Below, one piece after another: positions 55,594-64,000 of a DNA stretch of 64,000 nt. How positions within the stretch are numbered: position 1 is the stretch's first letter; each line of letters opens with the position of its first letter. The notes below the pieces were generated by a model. That model saw nothing but the letters and a program-made list of their open reading frames with translations. It was not told the origin of the DNA and did no database searches. The stretch is taken from contig NZ_BAAAPK010000001.1 in assembly GCF_039531105.1 (NCBI RefSeq), forward strand, positions 806,001 to 870,000, in the 5' to 3' direction. Source of the stretch: Microbacterium lacus. Lineage in GTDB: Bacteria > Actinomycetota > Actinomycetes > Actinomycetales > Microbacteriaceae. The translations under genes and the position numbers were made by a program.

Positions 55594-57756
55594 CTAGGGC
55601 GCTTGCGGGAAGCCGATTCCGGCAGCCGTCAGGTACTCACGAATGACCGGCGCAATCCGATCGGCGTACTCCGCGGTCATATGCCCGCTGTCGATCTTCA
55701 TTGGGATCGTGCCAACGAACGGGGGGCACTTGCCGAAGGCACAGAACCACGGACGAGTGTCGACCAAGGTGCCGACGTCTTCAAGCTTCCGCTCAGTCGC
55801 CGCCCAGTCGGCAGGAACAGTGCTTACGCAGGCCGTCGGCGTGCTCGTTGGTGTGTAGCAGTCCTGAGGGTTCTCGGTCGTCGGGGGCCCTGGAGTGAAA
55901 AGGATTCGTGGGGACGTCGTGATCTTGCTGAGCTGGGCGCGTGCTCCCTCTTCGCTCAAGAGACCGCTTACGACGACGACGTCGGGCGCCATCGAGTTAA
56001 TGGCATCTACCGCCTGGTTATGTCGGTCGTCGCAGCCACTCGGCCGTTGCCTGTCCTCATTGATGTTGTCCACCGCCCAGTCGGTGAACGGGCACCCGAA
56101 CATGCCCCAGGAAACTATTCGCCATCCTGTGTCGGTTCCGATAGCGGAACGGATAGCTTGCACATAGGTCATGCTGATCGAGTTGCCGACGAGGACGATT
56201 GAGTGAGCCGCATTCGGATCACCCCAGGTGCACCCCGCTTCGTCACGATTGACGAAACCGCACCCGTAGATGTCGGCCGGTGCCTGGTCCTCTGCGATCG
56301 CGTCATCCATAGTGGGCGTCAGATTGGTCGGCCACGTCACGGTGTTGAGAGCCGCAGAGATCTCGCCTTGTAGGGCATCGAGCTCGGGGGTTGTGGATGC
56401 GGCGTCCGCCGTCGGGGTCGGGCTCTCGGTGGTGTCGCGTTTGTACGACGAAGCGGAGGCGGGAGGCTCGACGCTCACGAACGCAGTGGCACTCATGATG
56501 GCGACGATGACGGCCAGTGCGCCGACGCCGATGATGCCTTCCTGGCGCGTCCAGACGCCGTCGGGGAAGAGGCGCTTCTTGGATCGGCGGTGGGCACTGC
56601 GGCCGCCATACCACCGAGCGCGGCGAAGGGGATCCTCGACGAGTACGTAGGACACCCACGCCACCGCGAACGTGAGAACGAAAATGGACCCGAGCACGAG
56701 AGGGTCATCGCCGAAGAGTGCGATGCCGAAGATGATCAGGGGGAAGTGCCAGATGTACAGGCTGTACGAGATGTCGCCGATCCACGAGGTGACGGGGTTC
56801 ATGATCGGCCAGAGGTAACGCTGCTTACCGCCGGTTCCTGCGGCGATGACGAGCGCGGTCGACAGCACGGGAAGCGCCGCCCATGGAGCGGGGAATCCGC
56901 CGTTCGCGTCGTTTACGACGAAGAGCGAGGCGGCGATGCCGACGAGTCCGATCCATCCCAGAAAGGGGCGTGCAAGAGATGGGATGCGCGCCAGCGAACC
57001 GGCGATGACGGCGAGGAGAGCGCCGATTCCGAGTTCCCACGCTCGGGTGAACAGGGAGAAGTAGGCCCAGGTCGGATTAGTGGAGGTCTCGTAGAGGGCC
57101 CAGGCAAAGGATCCCACGACAATGACGGCCATCGCGATGCCGACTGCGCGGTGCGCGAGGAGGACGTCGGAGCTGCGACGCTTGCCGACGATCCAGAAGA
57201 TGAGCAGCATCAGCCAGGGCCAGATGAAGTAGAACTGCTCCTCGACCGCGAGCGACCAGTAGTGCTGCAGGGGTGAGATTGCGGAGCCGGCGTTGAAGTA
57301 GTCGGTGCCCTGGATGGCGTAGTGCCAGTTGGCGGCGAAGAGCGTCGCCCAGATCCCGTCCCACAGCGTCTGAGCGGCGCGAAGGGAGTTGAAGAACAGG
57401 TAGCCGGCGCCGACCGTGACGATGATCACGAGCAGCGCGGCGGGCATGATGCGCTTGACCCGGCGGATGTAGAAGCCGCCAAAGGAGATGGTCCCCGTTT
57501 TGTCGTGCTCGCGGAGCAGTAGGCCGGTGATCAGAAATCCGCTGATGACGAAGAAAACGTCGACGCCGACGAACCCGCCGACGGGCCACCCGAAGAGGTG
57601 GTCGAGGATCACCGCGACGACGGCGACCGTCCTGAGTCCCTGAATATCGGGGCGGAAGAATGACTTCTTCGCACCCTCGGGAGCGATCTGACCGACTGCG
57701 GCTCCGGTAGGCATGTCCACAATCCTCACACGGCGAAGTTTCGCGCCCGTGAACAC
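55594..57756 (-). CDS. OafA-like acyltransferase with SGNH domain, second copy
   Basis: 720 residues. GTG 57756 is chosen because AAAGGAGG stands 6 nt before it. Acyltransferase-3 membrane part: RPDIQGLRTVAVVAVILDHL, VDVFFVISGFLITGLLL and YWSLAVEEQFYFIWPW. A spacer with TESPTPTADAAS follows. SGNH part: VLVGNSISMTYVQ, where the usual G-D-S is G-N-S, and DSGHMTAEYA with the Asp-x-x-His dyad. It probably O-acetylates the exopolysaccharide. Confidence 0.87.
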   Translation of the reverse strand: MFTGAKLRRVRIVDMPTGAAVGQIAPEGAKKSFFRPDIQGLRTVAVVAVILDHLFGWPVGGFVGVDVFFVISGFLITGLLLREHDKTGTISFGGFYIRRVKRIMPAALLVIIVTVGAGYLFFNSLRAAQTLWDGIWATLFAANWHYAIQGTDYFNAGSAISPLQHYWSLAVEEQFYFIWPWLMLLIFWIVGKRRSSDVLLAHRAVGIAMAVIVVGSFAWALYETSTNPTWAYFSLFTRAWELGIGALLAVIAGSLARIPSLARPFLGWIGLVGIAASLFVVNDANGGFPAPWAALPVLSTALVIAAGTGGKQRYLWPIMNPVTSWIGDISYSLYIWHFPLIIFGIALFGDDPLVLGSIFVLTFAVAWVSYVLVEDPLRRARWYGGRSAHRRSKKRLFPDGVWTRQEGIIGVGALAVIVAIMSATAFVSVEPPASASSYKRDTTESPTPTADAASTTPELDALQGEISAALNTVTWPTNLTPTMDDAIAEDQAPADIYGCGFVNRDEAGCTWGDPNAAHSIVLVGNSISMTYVQAIRSAIGTDTGWRIVSWGMFGCPFTDWAVDNINEDRQRPSGCDDRHNQAVDAINSMAPDVVVVSGLLSEEGARAQLSKITTSPRILFTPGPPTTENPQDCYTPTSTPTACVSTVPADWAATERKLEDVGTLVDTRPWFCAFGKCPPFVGTIPMKIDSGHMTAEYADRIAPVIREYLTAAGIGFPQAP

Positions 57757-58413
57757 GACTGTCCTCCTTTAGGGGGACAGATTCGGATATCCGCCTCGTG
57801 CCCGGACGGATGTATTCGCTCGAAGCCGGCGACTCCTGTACAACGCTTCCGGCGGCTTGCCTCTACTCATGGAAGACGATGAAGCCATCCCGAACCTCGT
57901 GTGGTCGATACCTCGAATTCGTGTTGAGTGGGGATCCCGCTCGCGCTGGCGGGCGAGCGGTGTCGGCGTAGCTAGGAGTCCTAATGTCGGCCGTTCGCGA
58001 CAGAGGTCGAGTCGGCGCTCAGCGTCCTTTGGAGCGAGGCAAATGACGTGCCGAGCGCGCGGAGGCGCGCGCGACTGATGCCAGCGCGAAGAACACAGTG
58101 AGCACTGCTGCGGCGATAGTCATGGTCGTCGCCGCGAACAGAATTGGAATCAGCGCGGAGCAGTTCTTGGCCCGGGCTCTCCGGAATCTAGCCGCACCTC
58201 AAGGGGGCTGAACCAACTCAAACGTCACCCGCGGCGCCGAAATGCGCGCTCTCGGGCGAGACGAACCAGGTGCAGAATCGTCGAGAAAGGCATGGCGCCC
58301 GAGATTCGCGCAGTGGGAGAGTAAGACCATCGGCTGCCAAGCATCGCCCGAAGAGCGATTGTCAGCGACGTCCCTTTTCCCTTGGACGAGCCGACGTGCA
58401 AAGTCGCCGAGGC
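57757..58413. other. Gene-poor stretch in the glycan locus
   Basis: About 650 bp without a convincing gene. On the minus strand a 34-codon frame at 58019-58123 encodes a hydrophobic helix plus basic tail (MTIAAAVLTVFFALASVARA), without a ribosome-binding site; the open frame extends further upstream without a start. It may be a gene remnant or a small membrane peptide. A 40-codon frame ends just before the acyltransferase ribosome-binding site and could be a leader. Neither is firmly supported. Confidence 0.4.
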
Positions 58414-59907
58414 TTAGAACGCCCCGTCGCTAGCCAGGACGGCCTTGACGGTCTTCGCCAGGATGACGACGTCGCCGGTCAGTGACCAGTTCTCGACGTA
58501 GTAGAGGTCGAGGCGCACCGTGTCGTCCCACGACAGGTTGCTGCGGCCGCTCACCTGCCAGAGGCCGGTGATGCCGGGCTTGGCGAGGAAGCGGCGGTGC
58601 ACGTGCGGGTCATACAGTTCGACCTCGTGCACGAGCGGCGGGCGGGGGCCGATGAGGGACATGCTGCCGCCGAAGACGTTGAACAGCTGGGGCAGTTCGT
58701 CGAGGCTGAATCGGCGCATGAATCCGCCGATCCGCGTGATGCGCGGGTCGTCCTTCATCTTGAACATGACGTCGTTGCCGGCATCCCGAGCCTGATCACG
58801 CAGCGCCTGCAGACGTGCCTCGGCGTCGATGACCATCGAGCGGTACTTCAGCATCGTGAAGGTCTCGCCGCGCAGACCCACGCGCGTCTGGCGGAACAGC
58901 ACCGGACCGGGGGAGTCGGCTCGCACAAGCAGGGCGAGTACGAGCAGAACGGGAGAGAGGAGGACGATGCCGATTCCCGAGAGAACGAGGTCCACCGTGC
59001 GCTTGACGATCCGCTGACCGAGGGTGAATCGCGGTGTCTCCACGTGGATGAGAGGGAGACCGGCGACCGGACGCGTCATGAGCCGAGGGCCGGCGATGTC
59101 GACGATGCTCGGGGTGAGAACGAGGTGCTGGCGACCCGGCTGCAGGTTCCAGCTGATCTGCTTCACCTTGTCGGCGGGCAGGTCGTCGGTGCTGGTCACC
59201 GCGACAGTGTCGGCACCACAGGCGCGCATGGCGCGATCGACCGCATCGACGCTGCCCATGACCGGGATGTCGGTGCCCTCGATCGTGTCGGCGATGCGGC
59301 CCGAAGGCACACACGCACCGACCACGTGATAGCCGGCACCCGAGCTACGGGCGAGTTCGCGAGCGATCGTCGCGACCGACTGCTCCGAGCCGACGAGGAG
59401 GACTCGAGCAACCCATTCGCCGTTCGCGCGCTTGGCGATGAGCCACTTGCGCCACAGCCACCGGCTGACGCAGAGCGCGGCGACCCCGAGCGGGAACGAG
59501 ATCAGGAGGTAGCCACGGGCGACATCGACGCGGAGGAGGAACGCGAGGATCGCGATGGCCCCGAAGAGGCGCACGCTGAGTTCGAAGATGCGCTTGTACT
59601 CGATCGAACCGGCGCCTATCACGCGATAGCCGCGGGTGTCGAAGGTCGCCAGCAGGATCATCCAGACCGCGATGAGGCCCGTCGAGAAGGTCCAATAGCT
59701 GATGTCGCTGAGTCGTGAATCCTCGCGGATCGACACCTCGGCGCTGCCGAGCCCGAACCACACCAGCTGCGTGCCGAAGACCGCCCAGATCAGAACGATC
59801 AGGTCAGTGATGGCTACCTGGCGGGCATACTGCCGACGCCAGTCGAAGGTGCGAGAGCTCGTCGCCGTTGTCGAGACCGCGGGGCGAATAGTCGCTCCGG
59901 CCGTCAA
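58414..59907 (-). CDS. Undecaprenyl-phosphate sugar phosphotransferase (CpsE/WcaJ-like)
   Basis: 497 residues from TTG 59907, preceded by GAGGAGGAG. Five N-terminal helices and a CoA-binding-like segment (RVLLVGSEQSVATIARELAR) lead to the catalytic domain from about residue 310: KRTVDLVLSGIGIVLLSPVL, DSPGPVLFRQTRVGLRGE, MRRFSLDELPQLFNVFGG, GPRPPLVHEVELYD and PGITGLWQVSGRS. It attaches the first hexose-1-phosphate to undecaprenyl phosphate. This sets the start of the repeat unit. Confidence 0.94.
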   Translation of the reverse strand: MTAGATIRPAVSTTATSSRTFDWRRQYARQVAITDLIVLIWAVFGTQLVWFGLGSAEVSIREDSRLSDISYWTFSTGLIAVWMILLATFDTRGYRVIGAGSIEYKRIFELSVRLFGAIAILAFLLRVDVARGYLLISFPLGVAALCVSRWLWRKWLIAKRANGEWVARVLLVGSEQSVATIARELARSSGAGYHVVGACVPSGRIADTIEGTDIPVMGSVDAVDRAMRACGADTVAVTSTDDLPADKVKQISWNLQPGRQHLVLTPSIVDIAGPRLMTRPVAGLPLIHVETPRFTLGQRIVKRTVDLVLSGIGIVLLSPVLLVLALLVRADSPGPVLFRQTRVGLRGETFTMLKYRSMVIDAEARLQALRDQARDAGNDVMFKMKDDPRITRIGGFMRRFSLDELPQLFNVFGGSMSLIGPRPPLVHEVELYDPHVHRRFLAKPGITGLWQVSGRSNLSWDDTVRLDLYYVENWSLTGDVVILAKTVKAVLASDGAF

Positions 59908-60054
59908 GTCACTCCTCCTCGGTGTGTAAATCCCTCTGCTCACACCATCGGAGCTTTGGGGGCAGTCGGCTCCCTTAGAAACAACCCTACCCGGGGTGTG
60001 TGTCGGGAATGTGAACGGAACGTCGCGAAACGACACGCGATGTGCGGGTGGTTA

Positions 60055-61002
60055 TCAGAAAGTGACCAGGGTGTCCCCGCTCCACAGCGACACCACTCCT
60101 CGCGGGTCGGCGGCGAGCACGGCCGGCGCAGACGCGTCGAGATCGGGCTGGCACGACGTCGTGAAGGTGGAGCGGTCGGATGCGGCCGTCGAGCTGATCG
60201 CGAGCCCTGAGCACTCGGCACTCGCCCGTGCGATCGTGAGGGTGTCGTTGGAGACGAGCACCGCGCGCGCCGGCGAGGCGGCAGCGACCCCGGCCCATGA
60301 CTCACCGAGCTCGGCGCTCCAGACGTACGGCTGCTGGTCGCAGAGAAGGGCGGCGTATGACCCCGAGACGGAGAGCGAGGTCGGCTCCGCGCACGGCGCC
60401 GGGGGAGCGCCGATGGGCGTCACGAGGGCGACGGGGTCGGCAATCGGCAGATAGGTCGCGCCGGTCAGAACCTCGGGATACGGCTCCCAGAAGACACCCT
60501 GCGTGTATGTCCGCAGACCCAGCGTGGTGCACGCGGCGTCCGTCGCGGCAACCAGCTGCGCCTCGCCCGCGGTCAGCGGCAGGATGCCGGCGATCTGGCG
60601 GATGCCGAGATACGCCGGCGTGACGTCGGCCCAGGTGGAGCCGCCGTCGGCCGAGCGCTCGACCTGCGGCGCGGTACCGGCTGCGCAGGAGCCGGCGACG
60701 CCGCGCCAGGCCGTGCCCGATGCGTCGATCATCAGGAAGCGCTCGTCTGCCCGCGCGAGCGGGGCCAGCGTAAGCGTAGGCGGGGTCGGCGAGGCGGTCG
60801 GCGACGGCGTGCCGGTCGGAGTCGCGGTAGTAGCGGGCACGGGGGATGCGGCATCCGCCTCGTCGGGGTTGCCGTGCGCGACGGCCGCGACCGTGAGGGC
60901 GACGGTGCCCGCCGCGAGCGCGACGAGCCCCGCGATCGCCCAACCGGGCGTGGTCAGGCGATACCGGGCGCGCGCCTTCTGCGATCGCGTTCTGGGCGAC
61001 AC
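60055..61002 (-). CDS. Membrane-anchored protein with BNR/sialidase-like repeats
   Basis: 315 residues. Helix at about 22-44 (WAIAGLVALAAGTVALTVAA), a Thr/Pro linker (TPTGTPSPTASPTPP), then a beta-rich domain with an Asp-box-like VERSADGGSTWADVTP. Four or more Cys (SCAAG, AACTT, APCAE, LLCDQ, SCQPD) suggest disulfides. No catalytic set was found. It may monitor or bind the capsule; function unknown. Confidence 0.68.
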   Translation of the reverse strand: MSPRTRSQKARARYRLTTPGWAIAGLVALAAGTVALTVAAVAHGNPDEADAASPVPATTATPTGTPSPTASPTPPTLTLAPLARADERFLMIDASGTAWRGVAGSCAAGTAPQVERSADGGSTWADVTPAYLGIRQIAGILPLTAGEAQLVAATDAACTTLGLRTYTQGVFWEPYPEVLTGATYLPIADPVALVTPIGAPPAPCAEPTSLSVSGSYAALLCDQQPYVWSAELGESWAGVAAASPARAVLVSNDTLTIARASAECSGLAISSTAASDRSTFTTSCQPDLDASAPAVLAADPRGVVSLWSGDTLVTF

Positions 61003-61068
61003 GGGGGACCTTCCAGCGGGACTGTCGATCGGACCACCGGGGTGTCGGTGGTGAGGGACAGGTGCGAT

Positions 61069-62595
61069 CTACTCGACCGACGTCGGCTCGGCCGAAGCCT
61101 GCGCGAACGGTGCCTCGGGGCGTGCGCGCAACTGCGCCGGCTGTACGCGCGGAGCGGCGGTGGCCAGACGCGCGGCCTCCGCGGCGGCCTCGGCCTCGGC
61201 GCGGCGAGCCTTGCGGCCACGCGCCCGGGGCAGGGGCTCCTGAACGTACCCGTATCCGTAGCCGTAGCCGTATCCGTACGAATCCGGACCCTTGGTCGGC
61301 GTCATCGTCATCACGAGACCGGCCACGCGCGCGCCGACGGTGTCGAGCGCGTCGATCGCGGAGCTCAGCTGGTGGGTCGTGGTGCGTCCGGTCGAGACGA
61401 TCACGATCGCGCCGCTGGTCTGCTTCGCGAGGATCGCGGCATCCGTCACCGGCAGGAGGGGCGGTGCGTCGCAGATGACGATGTCGAAGGCGCGCTCGAG
61501 ATCGGCGAGCAGGGTCTGCATGTGCTGCGACCCGAGTAGCTCGCTGGGGTTCGGGGGAATGCGTCCCGAGGGCAGCACGTAGAGGCTGCGGTCGCCCCAG
61601 CCCTGCATGACGTCCTCGACCTTGGCGCGTCCGATGAGCACGTCGGTGAGACCGGCGCCGCCCTCGATACCGAGGTACTCGGCGACCTTCGGCTTGCGCA
61701 GGTCGGCATCCAGCAGGGCGACGTTCTTGCCGGCATCCGCCAGCGCGAGCGCGAGGTTGAGCGCCGTCGTCGACTTGCCCTCGGAGGGAAGGCTGCTCGT
61801 GATGACGAAGCTGTGGCCGCCGTCCATGTCGAGGAACTGCAGGTTGGTGCGCAGGGCCCGGAACGCCTCGGAGCGCGGGCTCAGCGGGTCATCGTGCACG
61901 ATGAGCGCCCGATCCTTCGCGCGGGGGTCGAACGGGATCGCGCCGATGAGCGGACGGTCGGTGACCGACGCGACGTCGCGCTGGGTGCGCACACGGGTGT
62001 CGAGCACCTCGCGCAGCACGGCGATGCCGATGCCGAGTGCGAGGCCGATCAGGCCACCGAGCACGAGGTTCATCGGAACATTGGGGCTGACGGGTGAGAG
62101 GCCGGGCTGTGCTTCGGTGACCGAGGTGAGGCGGACCGGGCTGACGTCGGTGCCGGCGGGCGTCTCGATCTGCTCGACCGTCGTGGTGAGACTGGTGCTC
62201 ACGGCATTGGCGATCTCGGCAGCGAGAGCGGGGTCGGCATCCTTCGCGGCGATCGAGATGATCGTCGTGTTCACCGCGTTCGACGCGCTGACCTGGTTAG
62301 CCAGTTCGGCGGGCGTGAGGTCGAGACCGAGCTCGTCGATCACCGGCTGCAGGACGAGCGGGGTGGTCGCGAGGTTCGTGTACGTCGTCACGCGCGCCTG
62401 TGAGAACGTGTTGCCCTGCTGCAGCTCGCCGATCGTGCCGGCGCCCTGCGTAGAGACGAACACCTGGCTCTCGGACGAGTAGATCGGGGTGCGCGTGAGC
62501 GAGTACGCGGCGGCCGCGGCGACGCCGACGAGAGCCGCGGCGACGATGATCAGCCAGCTCTTGCGCAGGACTCGGATGTAGTCGCTGAGTTCCAT
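61069..62595 (-). CDS. Wzz-like chain-length regulator fused to BY-kinase, copy 2
   Basis: 508 residues from MELSDYIRVLRKSW (ATG 62595; the longer open frame upstream lacks family sequence). Helices near 17-36 and 178-198. Walker A SSLPSEGKSTTALNL, Walker A' ALLDADLRKP, Walker B IVICDAPPLL. The tail has a YGYGYGYGYGY run followed by an Arg/Ala-rich end. Homologous over its whole length to 36170-37693. The neighbouring phosphatase is the likely reverse enzyme. Confidence 0.93.
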   Translation of the reverse strand: MELSDYIRVLRKSWLIIVAAALVGVAAAAAYSLTRTPIYSSESQVFVSTQGAGTIGELQQGNTFSQARVTTYTNLATTPLVLQPVIDELGLDLTPAELANQVSASNAVNTTIISIAAKDADPALAAEIANAVSTSLTTTVEQIETPAGTDVSPVRLTSVTEAQPGLSPVSPNVPMNLVLGGLIGLALGIGIAVLREVLDTRVRTQRDVASVTDRPLIGAIPFDPRAKDRALIVHDDPLSPRSEAFRALRTNLQFLDMDGGHSFVITSSLPSEGKSTTALNLALALADAGKNVALLDADLRKPKVAEYLGIEGGAGLTDVLIGRAKVEDVMQGWGDRSLYVLPSGRIPPNPSELLGSQHMQTLLADLERAFDIVICDAPPLLPVTDAAILAKQTSGAIVIVSTGRTTTHQLSSAIDALDTVGARVAGLVMTMTPTKGPDSYGYGYGYGYGYVQEPLPRARGRKARRAEAEAAAEAARLATAAPRVQPAQLRARPEAPFAQASAEPTSVE

Positions 62596-62740
62596 GTGGA
62601 GCCTTCCGAGGGGTGTGGTTGGGGGACGTTCGACACCCTCGTCGCCATCTATGGTGCCATGTCTGTGTTTCGTCCGCTTTTCGCGGGCATGGCCGGCAGG
62701 TGGCTTTCTGCGCTCGTGCGGCGCTGCGTCTCGGCGGAAT

Positions 62741-63331
62741 TCAGCGGCCGGGTCGGGCGAGTTCGACCACCCGAGCGACTTCGTCGACGGCCGGAACCAG
62801 CTGTGCCGCAGACAGCTGGTAGGTGTTCCACGAGCGGCCGAACGGGTCGACGACATCGTCCTCCGCGGCGTCCCGCGGCGGCGTCACCCGGCCGCGCAGG
62901 CTGGACAGATGACGGAGTATGCCGCGCAGCCGCGTCTTCGCATCGGGACCTTGGGCCGCCGCCTCGAGGTCGAGCGGGTCGGCCGCCTGCGCGAGACGCG
63001 CGAGCTCGCGCACCGTGAACGTCACCTGCACCTTCGCCGGCACGAGCTCGGCGATCGCCCGCCGATGCTCGCGTGCCATGCCGAGAATCAGATCCTGAGA
63101 GGCCAGCATCCGCTCGGTCAAGTAGCGCGCCCGATGCTCTTCGGCATCGCCCGGCAGGGCGCCGTGCATCTCGGCGAGACGCTTCGCGTCGGGCGTCATC
63201 GCCGCCGGCCGCCCTCGGGTTCCCGCGCTCTCGACCACCACGGGATAGTCGGCCAGACGCGCGCGCAGCAGCTGCGCCGCGAGAGGGGAGCGGCAGATGT
63301 TGCCGGTGCAGACGGCGAAGATCTCGATCAT
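62741..63331 (-). CDS. Low-molecular-weight protein-tyrosine phosphatase (Wzb-like)
   Basis: 196 residues. The P-loop is CTGNICRS (Cys8-Arg14), and the general acid lies in DVVDPFGRSWNTY. It is longer than the usual 145-160 because of an insertion in the middle (about residues 115-160). It should dephosphorylate the tyrosine tail of the BY-kinase encoded next to it (145 bp away). Confidence 0.92.
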   Translation of the reverse strand: MIEIFAVCTGNICRSPLAAQLLRARLADYPVVVESAGTRGRPAAMTPDAKRLAEMHGALPGDAEEHRARYLTERMLASQDLILGMAREHRRAIAELVPAKVQVTFTVRELARLAQAADPLDLEAAAQGPDAKTRLRGILRHLSSLRGRVTPPRDAAEDDVVDPFGRSWNTYQLSAAQLVPAVDEVARVVELARPGR

Positions 63332-63444
63332 GGACCTGTCACGGGGGAGGGCGCTGGGGGCGCAGTTCGGCGAGGCGAGGAGCCTCGCTCACTCTAGCGA
63401 CGGTGTGTGACGGGAAGATGTCGTGTTTCGTCGCTGCGTCGCGC

Positions 63445-64000
63445 TCAGCCGACGGCCGAGCCGAACATCGCCTGGCAGGACGCGTCGATCGTCACCGGGG
63501 TCGCCTGAGCGGTCGGCGTGTGGCGCACGACAAGGGGGCCAAGCGGGCCCTCGGGGAATGCGACCGTCGAGGACACCGTGACCGTCTCGTCCTTCGGTAC
63601 GAACACCGTGTGGCTGACCGCGGTGTTGCCCTTCTCGACACCGGTGCGCTCCCAGTCGCCGACTTCGCCGACCGCCGGAACCGTGTTCACGATCGACGCG
63701 CCGGGAGGGGCGAAGGTCAGCACGTCGAGCATCATCGTCGTGTCCGGGATGCCGAAGCGCCCGTTTCTGGCGCCGAGCGTGTAGGGGCTCTGGATGTCAT
63801 CGGTGATCCCGTTGTGCAGAGTCAGGGTCGTGGTGACCGTGCGTGCGTTCGCGTCGCAGGTCGCAGCCACCGTCTGCGTCAAGTGGTACTCGAGCTTGCT
63901 CACCGACGAGTTGTTCAGGTACATGCCGACCTGCGTTTTCGTCGTCGAGTCGGCAGGCAGAGCGCCGTCGACGCCGAGCTCGGTGCTCAGTGCCTGCGCG
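63445..64000 (-). CDS. DUF4012-like protein, C-terminal part (5' end outside window)
   Basis: The frame is open to the right edge and ends at 63445, giving about 184 residues. The visible end has QALSTELGV then VGMYLNNSSVSKLEYHL, a pattern like the C-terminal part of DUF4012 proteins of actinobacterial glycan loci, followed by beta strands (ARTVTTTLTLHNGITDDIQS). The family is of unknown function. The assignment is from recollection of the family pattern and needs a profile search. Confidence 0.6.
   Translation of the reverse strand, partial: AQALSTELGVDGALPADSTTKTQVGMYLNNSSVSKLEYHLTQTVAATCDANARTVTTTLTLHNGITDDIQSPYTLGARNGRFGIPDTTMMLDVLTFAPPGASIVNTVPAVGEVGDWERTGVEKGNTAVSHTVFVPKDETVTVSSTVAFPEGPLGPLVVRHTPTAQATPVTIDASCQAMFGSAVG

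Noticed and set aside
57857..58433. Small genes on the plus strand in the 57.8-58.4 kb gap
   Set aside because: Arg/Ser-rich frames without ribosome-binding sites or family features.
61000..64000. tRNA or other structured RNA genes
   Set aside because: No cloverleaf-compatible sequence was found here or in any other gap examined by eye.

Overview
High-GC actinobacterial chromosome segment. Gene order, SecY/Adk/Map linkage, a two-gene GTGA/ATGA overlap style, GTG/TTG starts and frequent GGATGCC words point to Microbacteriaceae, most likely Microbacterium; this genus call is inference from sequence character, not from a database match.

Layout. 1-475: 3' end of an AbiEi-like gene. 501-670: intergenic array with a 20-bp period. 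702-17620: the S10-spc-alpha ribosomal superoperon (rpsJ to rplQ) with secY, adk, map, a DsbA-like thioredoxin and infA inside; rpsN is missing from its usual place between rplE and rpsH. 17650-18990: a complete AbiEi-like gene flanked by REP-like repeats. 19035-25664: GNAT protein, acyltransferase, then a membrane nucleotidyl-cyclase-like protein translationally coupled to an MscS channel with a C-terminal cyclic-nucleotide-binding-like domain. 25755-34284: glycosyltransferase, an HprK-like/PqqD-like fusion coupled to truA, a YdcF-like protein, a universal stress protein, signal peptidase I, a DUF222-HNH protein and an EEP-family hydrolase, with two further intergenic repeat arrays (31.8-32.0 kb and 34.5-34.8 kb).

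34803-64000: a large exopolysaccharide locus, mostly on the minus strand. It has two Wzz/BY-kinase proteins, a priming sugar transferase, Wzy-like polymerase, Wzx-like flippase, an Alg14-Alg13-type fused glycosyltransferase, a GT4 enzyme, a polysaccharide pyruvyl transferase, UDP-glucose dehydrogenase, two acyltransferases, a low-molecular-weight tyrosine phosphatase, a secreted lyase-like protein and the end of a DUF4012-like protein. Embedded in it are a response regulator/histidine kinase/degenerate-GGDEF operon, two Tat-exported paralogues with classical terminators, and a nucleotidyltransferase-like gene.

Working model: CpsE-like transferase primes undecaprenyl phosphate, the Alg14/13-like and GT4 enzymes extend it (UDP-GlcA supplied by Ugd), pyruvyl and acyl groups decorate the unit, the Wzx-like protein flips it, the Wzy-like protein polymerises it, and the Wzz/BY-kinases with the LMW phosphatase control chain length. 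The most unusual module outside that pathway is the cyclase-like/MscS pair at 22.1-25.7 kb, in which both the cyclase catalytic site and the nucleotide-binding cassette lack a canonical residue.
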